Shown here in pieces: positions 1 to 7,284 of a stretch of DNA of 8,630 bases; position 1 is the first letter of the stretch; every line of letters begins with the position of its first letter. A program made the position numbers and the translations under genes. Under the pieces are notes generated by a model. The model was not told where the DNA came from. It was given only the letters and a program-made list of their open reading frames with translations, and made no database searches. The stretch is from NCBI GenBank assembly GCA_017960705.1, contig JAGCYR010000032.1, positions 1-8,630 of the forward strand. The letters are read 5' to 3'. The stretch is from Clostridia bacterium (GTDB taxonomy: Bacteria; Bacillota; Clostridia; Oscillospirales; CAG-272).

Positions 1-1
1 C

Positions 2-1480
2 GTCGGCGATCCCGGCAACGTCAAGGCGTCGGGCATCATGGCGTCGATCGCGGACTTCCACATCAACGGGCTGGGCGATAACGTCAAGACCATCCGGATC
101 GGCTCGATCCTCGAACTCTACCGCTACGAGACCGACGATCCGCTCGATCCGAACTACGGAACGTGGTATAAGGACGACGCGCGGACCGTCCCCGCCGACG
201 GCATCATGGCGAAATTCGCCGAGCTGACGGTCGAGGATCTGAAGGACTCGTCCAAGGTGACCGCCAAGACCAAGACCATCCTGATCGGCGACGCGATGGG
301 CTACGTCTACGACGGAGGCGTCTGGTACACCGACGACACGCTCGCCACCCCGGTCACCGGGATGATGAAGGCGCTCGCGCCCAAGACCGTCGGCGAAATG
401 GACACCGTTTCGACCACCGTTCCGGTCGGCGAACTGCTCGGTTACGAGAAGGTGGGCGACATCTGGTACTCGACCTACGTCGGTCCCGCCGATCCCGGCA
501 ACGTGGAGGCGTCGGGCGTCATCGGCGCGATCTGCGACTCCTACGTCGACACGCTCTCGAACGATATCGAGGAGATGCAGCTCGGCAAGGTGCTGTCGCT
601 CTACAAGTACAACAACGAACTCGACCCGCTCGACCCCAAGAACGGCAAGTGGTACAAGGACCGCGCCTACACCGAGGAGGCGACCGGCGTGATGGTCAGC
701 TTCGCGGATATGAAGATCAAGGACCTGTCGGATGAGACCAAGGTCTCCGCGAAGTCGGTCAACGTCGTGATCGGTTACGCGATGGGCTACGCCTACGACG
801 GCGGCGTCTGGTACACCGACAGCACGCTCGCGACTCCGGTCACCGGCGTGATGAAGTCGCTCGCGCCCAAACGGGTCGGCGAACTGAACGACATCACCCA
901 CACGATGACGGTCGGCGAGATCATGGGTTACGAGAAGGTGGGCGGCGTCTGGTACTCCGCCTACGATTCCGAGCATCCCGAAACCGGGAAAGCGACCGGA
1001 GTGATCCAGGCGGTCGCGGACAGCACGATCGACAACCTCGAATCCGACCTGAACAACACCAAGGTCGGCAAGATCCTCGGCTATACCTACAACGAGGGCG
1101 AGCATTGGTGGTACGACGGCGTGTCCAAGACCTCGACCATCATCAACACCATCTCGGATACCAAACTCGATCAGCTCGGTACGCGGATGAGCAACCTGAC
1201 CGTCGCCGATATGTTCTCCGACGACGAACGGGCGAGCGGCTTCCTGTCGCTCCTTCCGGCTGAAGCGCGGCTCGACGAGCTCGGCGGCAGCGGCGCGAAC
1301 TCGATGACTTCGATCTTCACCAATACGAAGATGGGCGTTTACATCTCGAAGGGGCTGATCACCTTCACCCCCGCCACCGAGGAGAAGCTCGACCTTGCGT
1401 TCGGCGCGGATCCGAACACGGGCTGGAGAGGGAAGACCATTCAGCAATTTTTGGATAGTATAATGACGTTCGTACCTTAA
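2..1480 (+). CDS. Large tandem-repeat protein of unknown function, C-terminal part (5' end outside window)
   Basis: The reading frame is open from base 2 with no start signal. The bases before the first ATG (38) encode DPGN..ASG, the same residues that begin the next repeat at about 500, so the gene starts upstream and 492 C-terminal residues are seen. They consist of degenerate modules of about 51-57 residues with the pattern [VI]M-x-x-[LF]A ... VxxL ... [IV]G-x-x-[ML]GY-x-Y/K-x-x-G-x-WY ... TG. Three modules form a 161-residue superunit that recurs exactly. The last ~115 residues (from 1139) are two eroded modules without the WY core, then a tail ending MTFVP. This part shows no membrane segment, LPXTG or other sorting signal, and almost no cysteine. 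The regular WY and GY aromatics suggest a rod of small beta-rich domains, as in surface or scaffold proteins, but that is inference. I recognise no named family. Codon use is GC-rich like the flanking housekeeping genes. Confidence 0.85.
   Translation, partial: VGDPGNVKASGIMASIADFHINGLGDNVKTIRIGSILELYRYETDDPLDPNYGTWYKDDARTVPADGIMAKFAELTVEDLKDSSKVTAKTKTILIGDAMGYVYDGGVWYTDDTLATPVTGMMKALAPKTVGEMDTVSTTVPVGELLGYEKVGDIWYSTYVGPADPGNVEASGVIGAICDSYVDTLSNDIEEMQLGKVLSLYKYNNELDPLDPKNGKWYKDRAYTEEATGVMVSFADMKIKDLSDETKVSAKSVNVVIGYAMGYAYDGGVWYTDSTLATPVTGVMKSLAPKRVGELNDITHTMTVGEIMGYEKVGGVWYSAYDSEHPETGKATGVIQAVADSTIDNLESDLNNTKVGKILGYTYNEGEHWWYDGVSKTSTIINTISDTKLDQLGTRMSNLTVADMFSDDERASGFLSLLPAEARLDELGGSGANSMTSIFTNTKMGVYISKGLITFTPATEEKLDLAFGADPNTGWRGKTIQQFLDSIMTFVP
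35..1138 (+). repeat. Seven in-frame protein modules in a 483-bp superperiod
   Basis: Module starts lie at about 35, 203, 362, 518, 689, 848 and 1001. The steps are 168, 159 and 156 bp, then 171, 159 and 153 bp; both triplets add up to exactly 483 bp (161 residues). Corresponding modules match best across the superperiod: GGVWYTD-x-TLATPVTG occurs in modules 2 and 5, and GYEKVG-x-[IV]WYS in modules 3 and 6. This points to duplication of a three-module block rather than of single modules. Module 7 (from 1001) begins a third block that degenerates after about 46 residues. Confidence 0.85.
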
Positions 1481-1488
1481 AATCTTCA

Positions 1489-1512
1489 AGAGCCGCAGGT
1501 CCCTGCGGCTCT
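1489..1512 (+). terminator. Probable hairpin terminator after the repeat protein
   Basis: AGAGCCGCAG pairs perfectly with CTGCGGCTCT around a GTCC loop (10 bp), starting 9 bases after the TAA of the repeat-protein gene. The following GCTTATAAGG is only weakly T-rich, so plus-strand termination may be leaky. On the minus strand the hairpin is followed by TTGAAGATTTTAAGG, also only moderately T-rich. It lies between the repeat gene and the ribosome binding site of dusB. Confidence 0.55.
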
Positions 1513-1537
1513 GCTTATAAGGAAAGGGGGGTGGTCT

Positions 1538-2515
1538 GTGAAAATCGGTTCGTTTCAGCGTGAAACCCCGCTTTTCTTAGCGCCTATGGCGGGCTATACC
1601 GACCGCGCGGCGCGGCTGATCTGCCGGAAGTTCGGCGCGGATTTCGTCGAGAGCGAGATGGTCTCCGCCCGCGCCCTGGTCTATCAGGATCGGAAGTCGG
1701 CTCCGCTTGCACGACTGCTCGAAGACGAACTCCCCGGCGCCGTGCAGCTCTTCGGTTCGGACCCCGCGATCATAGCGGAAGCCGCGAAGATCGTCGCTCG
1801 GGGGACCGCAGGGGGCGCTCAACCCACCGCGATCGACCTCAACTTCGGCTGCCCGGTTCGGAAGATCGTTTCCAACGGAGAGGGCTCGGCTTTGATGCGC
1901 GATCCGAAGAAGATCGCCGCGATCGTTTCCGCCGCCGTCCAAGCGACAAGTCTCCCCGTGACGGTCAAGATCCGCGCGGGATGGGACGCCGCCGAAAAAA
2001 ACGCCGCCGAGTGCGCGAGAGCCGCCGAAGCCGCGGGATGCTCCGCGATCTTTCTCCACGCCAGAACGCGCAGCCAGTTCTATTCCGGCGCCGCCGATCT
2101 CTCGGTGATCCGGGAGGTCAAGCGGGCGGTTTCGGTCCCCGTCGTCGGCAACGGCGATATCACCGACGCGGAAAGCGCAAGGCGGATGCTGCGCGAGACC
2201 GGATGCGACGGCTTGATGGTCGGGCGCGCCGCCGTCGGATGCCCGTTTTTGTTCCGCGAGATCCGCTTAGCGATCGACGGAAAGCCCGTCCCGCCCGTCA
2301 CACCCGCCGAGCGGCTCGAGACCGCGCTGTTGCAGCTCGATCTTGCAATCGAAGATAAGGGCGAGAAGATCGCCGTGCTCGAATCGCGCAAACAGGCGGC
2401 GCAGTACCTCTTCGGGCTCCGCGACGCCGCCTCCTACCGGCGCGAGATCTGCGAAGCGAAGACAAGGGACGAGGTCGCCGAGATTTTGCGGAGAGCCCTG
2501 TGCAAAGAAGAATAA
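1538..2515 (+). CDS. dusB: tRNA-dihydrouridine synthase (DusB-type)
   Basis: Flavin enzyme that reduces specific uridines in the D-loop of tRNA to dihydrouridine using NADPH; cytoplasmic. The 325-residue product has full family length and every hallmark in order: APMAGYTD (15-22, N-terminal FMN site), QLFGSDP (70-76), DLNFGCPVRKI (100-110) with the expected catalytic Cys105, SNGEGSALMRDP (112-123), VTVKIRAGW (141-149, FMN-binding Lys144), LHARTRSQFYSG (173-184, His174), VVGNGDI (202-208) and CDGLMVGRAA (223-232). A helical tRNA-binding C-terminus follows, with RKQAAQYLFGLRDAASYR. HART replaces the more usual HGRT, a conservative change. The start is GTG, chosen because GGAAAGGGGGG ends 6 bases before it and the next residues MKIG fit the family N-terminus. 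A 23-base gap to the next gene suggests co-transcription. The Dus family is certain; subtype B is the usual Bacillota assignment and is somewhat less certain. Confidence 0.95.
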   Translation: MKIGSFQRETPLFLAPMAGYTDRAARLICRKFGADFVESEMVSARALVYQDRKSAPLARLLEDELPGAVQLFGSDPAIIAEAAKIVARGTAGGAQPTAIDLNFGCPVRKIVSNGEGSALMRDPKKIAAIVSAAVQATSLPVTVKIRAGWDAAEKNAAECARAAEAAGCSAIFLHARTRSQFYSGAADLSVIREVKRAVSVPVVGNGDITDAESARRMLRETGCDGLMVGRAAVGCPFLFREIRLAIDGKPVPPVTPAERLETALLQLDLAIEDKGEKIAVLESRKQAAQYLFGLRDAASYRREICEAKTRDEVAEILRRALCKEE

Positions 2516-2538
2516 AAAACGAAAAGGAGATAAACAAG

Positions 2539-2937
2539 ATGACGCTTGCCACCATTTGCGATTTCCTGCGCGACGCCGGGACCTACTACCTCGCGACCGT
2601 CGAGGGTGATCAGCCGCGCGTACGCCCCTTCGGAACGGTCCTGCTCTACGACGGCAAACTCTGCGTCCAGACCGGAAAGAAAAAGGACGTCGCCAAACAG
2701 ATCGACCGGAATCCCAAGGTCGAACTCTGCGCCTTCACGGACGGCAAATGGCTCCGGATCGCGGGCGAGATGGTTGAACTCGACGACCGCGACGCCCGCA
2801 TCGCGATGCTCGACCGCTACCCCGAACTGAAAGCCATGTACGACCCCGACGACGGCAACACCGCGGTCTACTGCTTCACCTCGGGCAAAGCCACGCTCTG
2901 CTCCTTCGCCGCCCCGCCCGAAACCTTGGCGTTCTGA
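2539..2937 (+). CDS. Pyridoxamine 5'-phosphate oxidase family (FMN split-barrel) protein
   Basis: Small 132-residue protein of the PNPOx-like split-barrel superfamily, a fold that normally dimerises and binds FMN or related cofactors at the dimer interface. The family signature is clear: YYLATVEGDQPRVRPFG (16-32), a short strand pair with DGKLCVQTGKKKDVAKQI (38-55, basic phosphate-contacting region), NPKVELCAF (58-66), WLRIAGEMVE (71-80), and a closing strand ending in F at residue 132. Clostridial homologues commonly end in a similar short strand, so the C-terminus looks complete. The true substrate is unknown; these stand-alone short members are not proven pyridoxine-phosphate oxidases. AAGGAG (2524-2529) lies 9 bases before this ATG and fixes the start; an in-frame GTG at 2500 inside dusB has no site. 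It follows dusB by 23 bases and its TGA overlaps the next ATG by one base. Confidence 0.92.
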   Translation: MTLATICDFLRDAGTYYLATVEGDQPRVRPFGTVLLYDGKLCVQTGKKKDVAKQIDRNPKVELCAFTDGKWLRIAGEMVELDDRDARIAMLDRYPELKAMYDPDDGNTAVYCFTSGKATLCSFAAPPETLAF

Positions 2938-3953
2938 TGACAAAGAGCAACAATCACCTCTATCCTGCTTTCCATATACGCAAATGGGTTGATCAGGGAG
3001 GAAAAATATACGATAAAAAGAAAGCAGTTGAAAAAAGAATCCGTCGTATTAATCCGCGAAAGGATTTCTCTGCAGTATACTACTACTCATTGGGCGAAAA
3101 AGACGATGGGTTAGAGAACCGCATTTCTTCTTTTGAATGCGAAATCGCCCCGTTGATTGAGCAAATCGATACTGCTACAGAGTCTGTAAACTTGAAGCGA
3201 AAACAATTGGAATTGTTAAAATTGTACTGTTCTCTATGCGCCAATCGTCATTCTAACACCTGCGAAGTTATCAAAAGCGACGAATCTGGAATCTATAGAA
3301 GTAATCATTATCTAATTGGAACACATAGAATCGAAACGCAAAAAGATGCCGTTGAAATAACGACAAGGATAGTCAAGGAGTTCGAGAGGATAAGAGAAGC
3401 TTCCAAAAAAACAAATCAAGATAATAGCAAGCAGTATGTTAATGCGTTTACTTTAGGGTTGCATCTTGCAATTTTTCGCTCTGAAACTCCGATGGTGATG
3501 ATATCTGACAGGTTTTGCATTCTCGAAAACACAATAGATTCCGATCATTTGTTTTCGTATATCCCCGTATCTCCTCGAACGGCTTTGCTGTTAGTTAAGA
3601 GCAAGTATTATTATGATTTTGAACATTTTGAAAGCACTTGTATAAGATTTGGGAACAAATATGGCTTGGGAACTCCTGATCCATATTTATCAGACTTACT
3701 TGGCGCGGAAGTGGGGTTATATGAAGATCGGTTGTTCCGCGCTGCATACAAAGATGAATTGATGACCGAACCGGCAGATGACACCTGCGAATCACTTTAT
3801 GTAAAGATTCAGAAGTTACCAAAAGAGGTGTTTAGATTGTTTAACTCAATTTATTGCGAAGACGGGGAAAAAGTTTTATACTGCGATAAAAAGGAGTTAG
3901 AGTACGCACTGTCTCATCAATTGAATTGTCGGGATATTAAAGTGAGTCTTTAA
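2937..3953 (+). CDS. DUF4238 family protein, probably horizontally acquired
   Basis: The 338-residue product matches what I know of DUF4238, a family of unknown function with patchy distribution. The N-terminus has the NxHxxPxFxxRxW pattern (NNHLYPAFHIRKW, 5-17), then a G-KIYD strand (22-26), RRINPRKDFSAVYYYS (36-51), and an acidic helix with LENRISSFECEIAPLI (59-74). Further on come LLKLYCSLCANRHSN (93-107), IFRSETPMVMISD (179-191) and FSYIPVSPRTALLL (206-219). The protein is soluble with no signal peptide. Composition is about 40% GC by eye against above 60% on both sides, with AT-rich codons (AAA, GAA, TTA, ATA), so recent transfer is likely. The start is fixed by the family N-terminus, since the next methionine is about 185 residues later. 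No Shine-Dalgarno lies upstream; the ATG overlaps the previous TGA (TGATG), which suggests translational coupling. Molecular function is unknown; a defence or other accessory role is speculation. Confidence 0.85.
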   Translation: MTKSNNHLYPAFHIRKWVDQGGKIYDKKKAVEKRIRRINPRKDFSAVYYYSLGEKDDGLENRISSFECEIAPLIEQIDTATESVNLKRKQLELLKLYCSLCANRHSNTCEVIKSDESGIYRSNHYLIGTHRIETQKDAVEITTRIVKEFERIREASKKTNQDNSKQYVNAFTLGLHLAIFRSETPMVMISDRFCILENTIDSDHLFSYIPVSPRTALLLVKSKYYYDFEHFESTCIRFGNKYGLGTPDPYLSDLLGAEVGLYEDRLFRAAYKDELMTEPADDTCESLYVKIQKLPKEVFRLFNSIYCEDGEKVLYCDKKELEYALSHQLNCRDIKVSL

Positions 3954-3971
3954 TACTTTTTCGACAATAAA

Positions 3972-3997
3972 CCGGCGCTCCGATTTCGGAGCGCCGG
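3972..3997. terminator. Bidirectional terminator between convergent DUF4238 gene and ileS
   Basis: CCGGCGCTCCG pairs perfectly with CGGAGCGCCGG around ATTT, giving an 11-bp GC-rich stem. On the plus strand it is followed by GGTTTTAATTT. On the minus strand it is followed by TTTATTG and a later T-rich stretch. It lies 18 bases after the DUF4238 stop and 23 bases after the ileS stop, so it can end both convergent transcripts. Confidence 0.88.
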
Positions 3998-4020
3998 GGT
4001 TTTAATTTGAGATTGTGGGT

Positions 4021-7000
4021 TTAATTCTTCTTCCCGAGCAGGATCGTGATGCCCTCGTCCTCGATCTCGACGGTGGAGAGGGGAGAGGCGACCGACCCGA
4101 CCTCGGCGAGGGTCTCGCCGCAGATGAACGCGACCCACTTTTCGGGCAGTTTGCCGTTTGCGACCTGCAGAACGATCCGGTCGGTGATGGCGAGTCCCGC
4201 GCTCTTGCGGGCGTCCTGCACGTTCCGGACGATCTCGCGCGCCAGTCCCTCGTCCTTGAGGTCGTCGTCGATCGTGAGGTCGAGGGAGACCACCATCCCT
4301 GCTTCGCTCGCGATGAACGCGCCGTCCTTCGCGGTATACTTGACGAGGATGATCTTCGCGTCCATCTCCTCTTCGCCGCCGTCGAGTTTGACGGTCACGG
4401 CGTCGCCGTGGAGCGCGAAGGCGCCGGTCTTGACCGCCTTGATCACGGCGGGCAATTTATCGGGGCAGAGGGCGCGGATCTCGTTGAAGTTGGGATCGTA
4501 TCCGACCGACGCGATATCGTCCACGCGGTCGATGAAGAGCACCTCTTTGACGTTCATTTCCTCCGCGATGACGGCGGCGAAGGGTTTGATCGATTCGGTC
4601 GCGGCGGGGTCGGAGAGGGCGATCTTCAAGGTGCGGAGCGGCTGGCGGTTCTTGATCCGGTTCTTCTGCCGGATCGAGCGCGCGAGCGAGATCAGCCTCT
4701 GCACGAGGTCGACCTGCTCGACGAGTTTATCGTCGCGATAGGTCTCGGGGATATTCGGCCAGGCGGCGAGATGCACCGACTCGTTCCCGGTCAGGATGCG
4801 GTAGATCTTTTCCGAGACGATCGGGGCGACGGGAGCTAACAGCTTGGTGAGGTTGACCAGCACGTAGTAGAGCGTGTCGTACGCCGCCGCTTTGTCCTCG
4901 GAGTACCCCGACGCCCAGAACCGCTTGCGCGAGCGGCGGATGTACCAGTTGGTCAGCCCGTCCACAAGCGAGGCGATCGCGTCGACGTAGCGGTTGACGC
5001 GGTAGGCGTTCATATTCTCGGTGATGGTCTTTTCGGTCTGCTCGAGCTTCGCGAGGATCCACCGGTCGAGCTGGTTGCCGCTCTCGGGGAGACCCGCTTT
5101 CGGCTCGAAATCGTCGATATTCGCGTAGGAGATAAAGAAGTTGCAGGCGTTCCAGAAGGGAAGCACGATCTGCTGATACGCGTCGAGGATCCCCGCCTCG
5201 TCAAAGAGCAGATCGCCGATCAGCATGGCGTTGGTCTGGTACAGATAGAGCCGGAAGGCGTCGGTACCGAACTTCTTCATCAGTTCCATCGGGTCGGTGT
5301 AGTTCTTCGAGGATTTCGAGAGTTTTTTGCCGTCTTTGGCGAGGATGGTGCCGTGCACGACGCCGTTCTTGAACGCCGGACGGTCGAAGAGCGCCGTCGA
5401 GAGGACGTGCAGATAGTAGAACCAGCACCGGATCTGCCCGGTGTATTCCACGACGAAATCGGAGGGGAAGTGATTCTCGAACCACTCCTTGTTTTCAAAC
5501 GGATAGTGCTTGGACGCAAACGGCACGCTCCCGCTCTCGAACCAGCAGTCGAGGACCTCGGGTACGCGGGTCATCTTCGCGCCGCAGTCGGGGCAGGGGA
5601 AGGTGATCTTGTCGAGGTACTGCCGGTGCAGATCGTCGGGGCGAACGCCCGAGAGCTTCTCGATCTCGTCGATGGAGCCGACGACGACCTTCTTGTTGCA
5701 GTCGGGGCAGGTCCAGATCGGGATCGGAGTACTCCAGTAGCGGTTGCGCGAGATGTTCCAGTCGCGCGCGCCCGCGAGCCAGTTGCCGAACCGACCGTAT
5801 TTGACGGTCTCGGGCATCCAGTTGATCTTGCCGTTGAAGTCGATCAGCTTGTCCTTGATCTTGCCGATATTGAAGTAGTAGGCGTCCATCGCCTTGTAGA
5901 TCAGGGGGCGTTTGCAGCGCCAGCAATGCGGATAGTTGTGGACGATCGACCCGTCCGCGACGGCGATCCCACGGTCGTACAGCCAGCGGATCACCACGGG
6001 GTTCATCTCGATCACGTTCTTCTCCTCCTGCAGGGGGTAGAAGTCGGTGATCTCGGGGGTGAAGCGTCCCTTCGCGTCGACCGGATTGACCAGCGGGATG
6101 CCGTTGTTCTTGCAGGTCCAGTAGTCGTCCTCACCGAACGCCGGCGCGGTATGCACGATGCCGACGCCCTCGTCCGACCCGACGTAGTCCGCCGAAACGA
6201 CGCGGAACGCGCCGTCCTTCTTGCGGTCGGCAAAGTAGGGGAAGATGGGCTCGTACCCGATCCCGAGCAGGTCGCTGCCCGCGCACTCGCGGACGATCGC
6301 CGGGGTCTCACCGAAGACCTTGACGAAATTCTTCAGGGTGTCCTTGCAGGCGACGAAGATCTCCTCGCCCACGTCGACGAAGGCGTAGCGAAGATCACGG
6401 CCCACCGCGAGGCAGAGGTTGGACGGCAGGGTCCAGGGGGTGGTCGTCCAGGCGAGCAGACAGACGGGTTTTCCGTTTTCGACGAGCGCAGTCTTGAATT
6501 TGACCGCCACCCAGCGATCCTGACGCGGGCGGGTCGAATCCGATTCGCGGGTGTCCGAGATCGAGAGCGAGGTCTCGCAGTGCGTGCAGTAGGGGGTCAC
6601 GCGGTAGTCGCGGTAGATCAGCCCCTTGTCGTAGCAGGTCTTGAACGCCCACATCACGCTCTCCATAAAGGGCGTGTTCATGGTCTTGTACGCGCCGTCG
6701 TAATCCACCCAGCGCGCCATCTGCTCGACGTACTCGCGCCACGCCTCGTTGTTGTTCGAGACGATCTCGCGGCACTTGTCGTTGAAGACGTCGATCCCGA
6801 TCGACTTTTCGATCTGGTTCTTATCTTCGATCCCCATCTGCACTTCCGCCTGGTTCTCGATGGGAAGCCCGTGGCAGTCCCAGCCCCAGACGCGCGGAAC
6901 GCTGTAGTTGTTCATCGTCCAGTAGCGGGAGATCATATCCTTGATGAACGAGACGAGGACCGTCCCGTGATGCGGTTTGCCCGTCGGGAACGGAGGCCCG

Positions 7001-7134
7001 TCGTAGAAGACGATCTCGCCCCCGGTCGGCTGTTCGACCGACTTCTCGAAGGTGTGATCGTCCTTCCAGTATTTCAGGACTTCCGGTTGGATCTCGGAAA
7101 AATCCGGTTTGGAGGACAGTTCTTCAAACTTCAT
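4021..7134 (-). CDS. ileS: Isoleucyl-tRNA synthetase, type 2 (long form)
   Basis: Class I synthetase charging tRNA-Ile with isoleucine in the cytoplasm. The 1037 residues fit the long, eukaryote-like IleRS2 class (about 1030-1050) rather than the ~930-residue IleRS1. Domains in order: catalytic N-part with YDGPPFPTGKPHHGT (44-58) and VWGWDCHGLP (82-91); CP1 editing domain with AWTTTPWTLPSNL (228-240) and HTAPAFGEDD (328-337, with the conserved acidic end); cysteine pairs C404/C407, C476/C479 and C514/C517, likely zinc sites; EVLDCWFESG (526-535); KMSKS loop as KKLSKSSK (603-610); anticodon-binding region with WYIRRSRKRFW (730-740); and a C-terminal extension with DEGLAREIVRNVQDARKSAG (961-980). 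The oddity is HHGT where HxGH is expected. The start is MKFEELS, 9 bases after AAAGGAA; an ATG ten codons upstream sits almost at the predicted transcript start. It is monocistronic in this window, with its own promoter and terminator. Confidence 0.96.
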   Translation of the reverse strand: MKFEELSSKPDFSEIQPEVLKYWKDDHTFEKSVEQPTGGEIVFYDGPPFPTGKPHHGTVLVSFIKDMISRYWTMNNYSVPRVWGWDCHGLPIENQAEVQMGIEDKNQIEKSIGIDVFNDKCREIVSNNNEAWREYVEQMARWVDYDGAYKTMNTPFMESVMWAFKTCYDKGLIYRDYRVTPYCTHCETSLSISDTRESDSTRPRQDRWVAVKFKTALVENGKPVCLLAWTTTPWTLPSNLCLAVGRDLRYAFVDVGEEIFVACKDTLKNFVKVFGETPAIVRECAGSDLLGIGYEPIFPYFADRKKDGAFRVVSADYVGSDEGVGIVHTAPAFGEDDYWTCKNNGIPLVNPVDAKGRFTPEITDFYPLQEEKNVIEMNPVVIRWLYDRGIAVADGSIVHNYPHCWRCKRPLIYKAMDAYYFNIGKIKDKLIDFNGKINWMPETVKYGRFGNWLAGARDWNISRNRYWSTPIPIWTCPDCNKKVVVGSIDEIEKLSGVRPDDLHRQYLDKITFPCPDCGAKMTRVPEVLDCWFESGSVPFASKHYPFENKEWFENHFPSDFVVEYTGQIRCWFYYLHVLSTALFDRPAFKNGVVHGTILAKDGKKLSKSSKNYTDPMELMKKFGTDAFRLYLYQTNAMLIGDLLFDEAGILDAYQQIVLPFWNACNFFISYANIDDFEPKAGLPESGNQLDRWILAKLEQTEKTITENMNAYRVNRYVDAIASLVDGLTNWYIRRSRKRFWASGYSEDKAAAYDTLYYVLVNLTKLLAPVAPIVSEKIYRILTGNESVHLAAWPNIPETYRDDKLVEQVDLVQRLISLARSIRQKNRIKNRQPLRTLKIALSDPAATESIKPFAAVIAEEMNVKEVLFIDRVDDIASVGYDPNFNEIRALCPDKLPAVIKAVKTGAFALHGDAVTVKLDGGEEEMDAKIILVKYTAKDGAFIASEAGMVVSLDLTIDDDLKDEGLAREIVRNVQDARKSAGLAITDRIVLQVANGKLPEKWVAFICGETLAEVGSVASPLSTVEIEDEGITILLGKKN

Positions 7135-7143
7135 TGTCCACGG

Positions 7144-7150
7144 TTCCTTT
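7144..7150 (-). promoter_or_regulatory. Ribosome binding site that fixes the ileS start
   Basis: The minus strand reads AAAGGAA, ending 9 bases before the ATG at 7134. The alternative in-frame ATG at 7164 has only AT-rich promoter sequence before it and no purine-rich site, so the shorter protein beginning MKFEELS is preferred. Confidence 0.75.
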
Positions 7151-7175
7151 CGGCAAAACTGCATAATGATTTTTC

Positions 7176-7204
7176 ATTATAACATCTGTGTATAAAAAAG
7201 TCAA
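7176..7204 (-). promoter_or_regulatory. Sigma-70-type promoter for ileS
   Basis: On the minus strand TTGACT (7199-7204) is followed, after exactly 17 bases, by a perfect TATAAT (7176-7181), in an AT-rich patch inside GC-rich DNA. Transcription should start near 7169. This leaves a leader of about 35 bases before the ATG at 7134, too short for a T-box leader. Confidence 0.85.
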
Positions 7205-7213
7205 GAGAAAACT

Positions 7214-7247
7214 GCGCCCGTAAGTGCGTCCGTGCGGACGCGGGCGC
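7214..7247. repeat. Bulged GC-rich hairpin upstream of the ileS promoter
   Basis: GCGTCC (7226-7231) pairs with GGACGC (7236-7241) around GTGC. Outside this, GCGCCC (7214-7219) pairs with GGGCGC (7242-7247), leaving a six-base bulge GTAAGT on the left side only. It is the first inverted repeat of the gene-free stretch 7205-7424. It lacks the CATATC tag of the hairpins that follow and has no T-tract on either side. Its role is unknown. Confidence 0.6.
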
Positions 7248-7284
7248 AACGAGGTGTTCCGCGGGTGCGCTCGGTAATGATCGC

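Noticed and set aside
1459..1464. TATAAT near the 3' end of the repeat-protein gene, as a possible dusB promoter
   Set aside because: The position 17 bases upstream reads ACCATT, not a -35 element, and there is no extended -10. A transcript from here would also run through the 1489-1512 hairpin.
2500..2538. Longer split-barrel protein starting at the GTG at 2500 inside dusB
   Set aside because: The extra residues are lysine/arginine-rich and unlike the family. AAGGAG at 2524-2529 directs initiation at 2539.
4015..4839. A 274-codon plus-strand open frame over the 3' part of ileS
   Set aside because: Low-complexity acidic/arginine translation typical of antisense frames in GC-rich genes. Its start overlaps the ileS stop region with no ribosome site.
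7135..7164. Longer ileS N-terminus from the ATG at 7164
   Set aside because: That ATG is only about five bases from the predicted transcript start and has no ribosome site. The ATG at 7134 has AAAGGAA at good spacing.
5353..7182. A 609-codon open frame on the plus strand opposite ileS
   Set aside because: It is a GC-driven shadow of ileS: rich in V, D, A, R and L with no recognisable motif or ribosome site. The minus-strand frame carries all the synthetase motifs.
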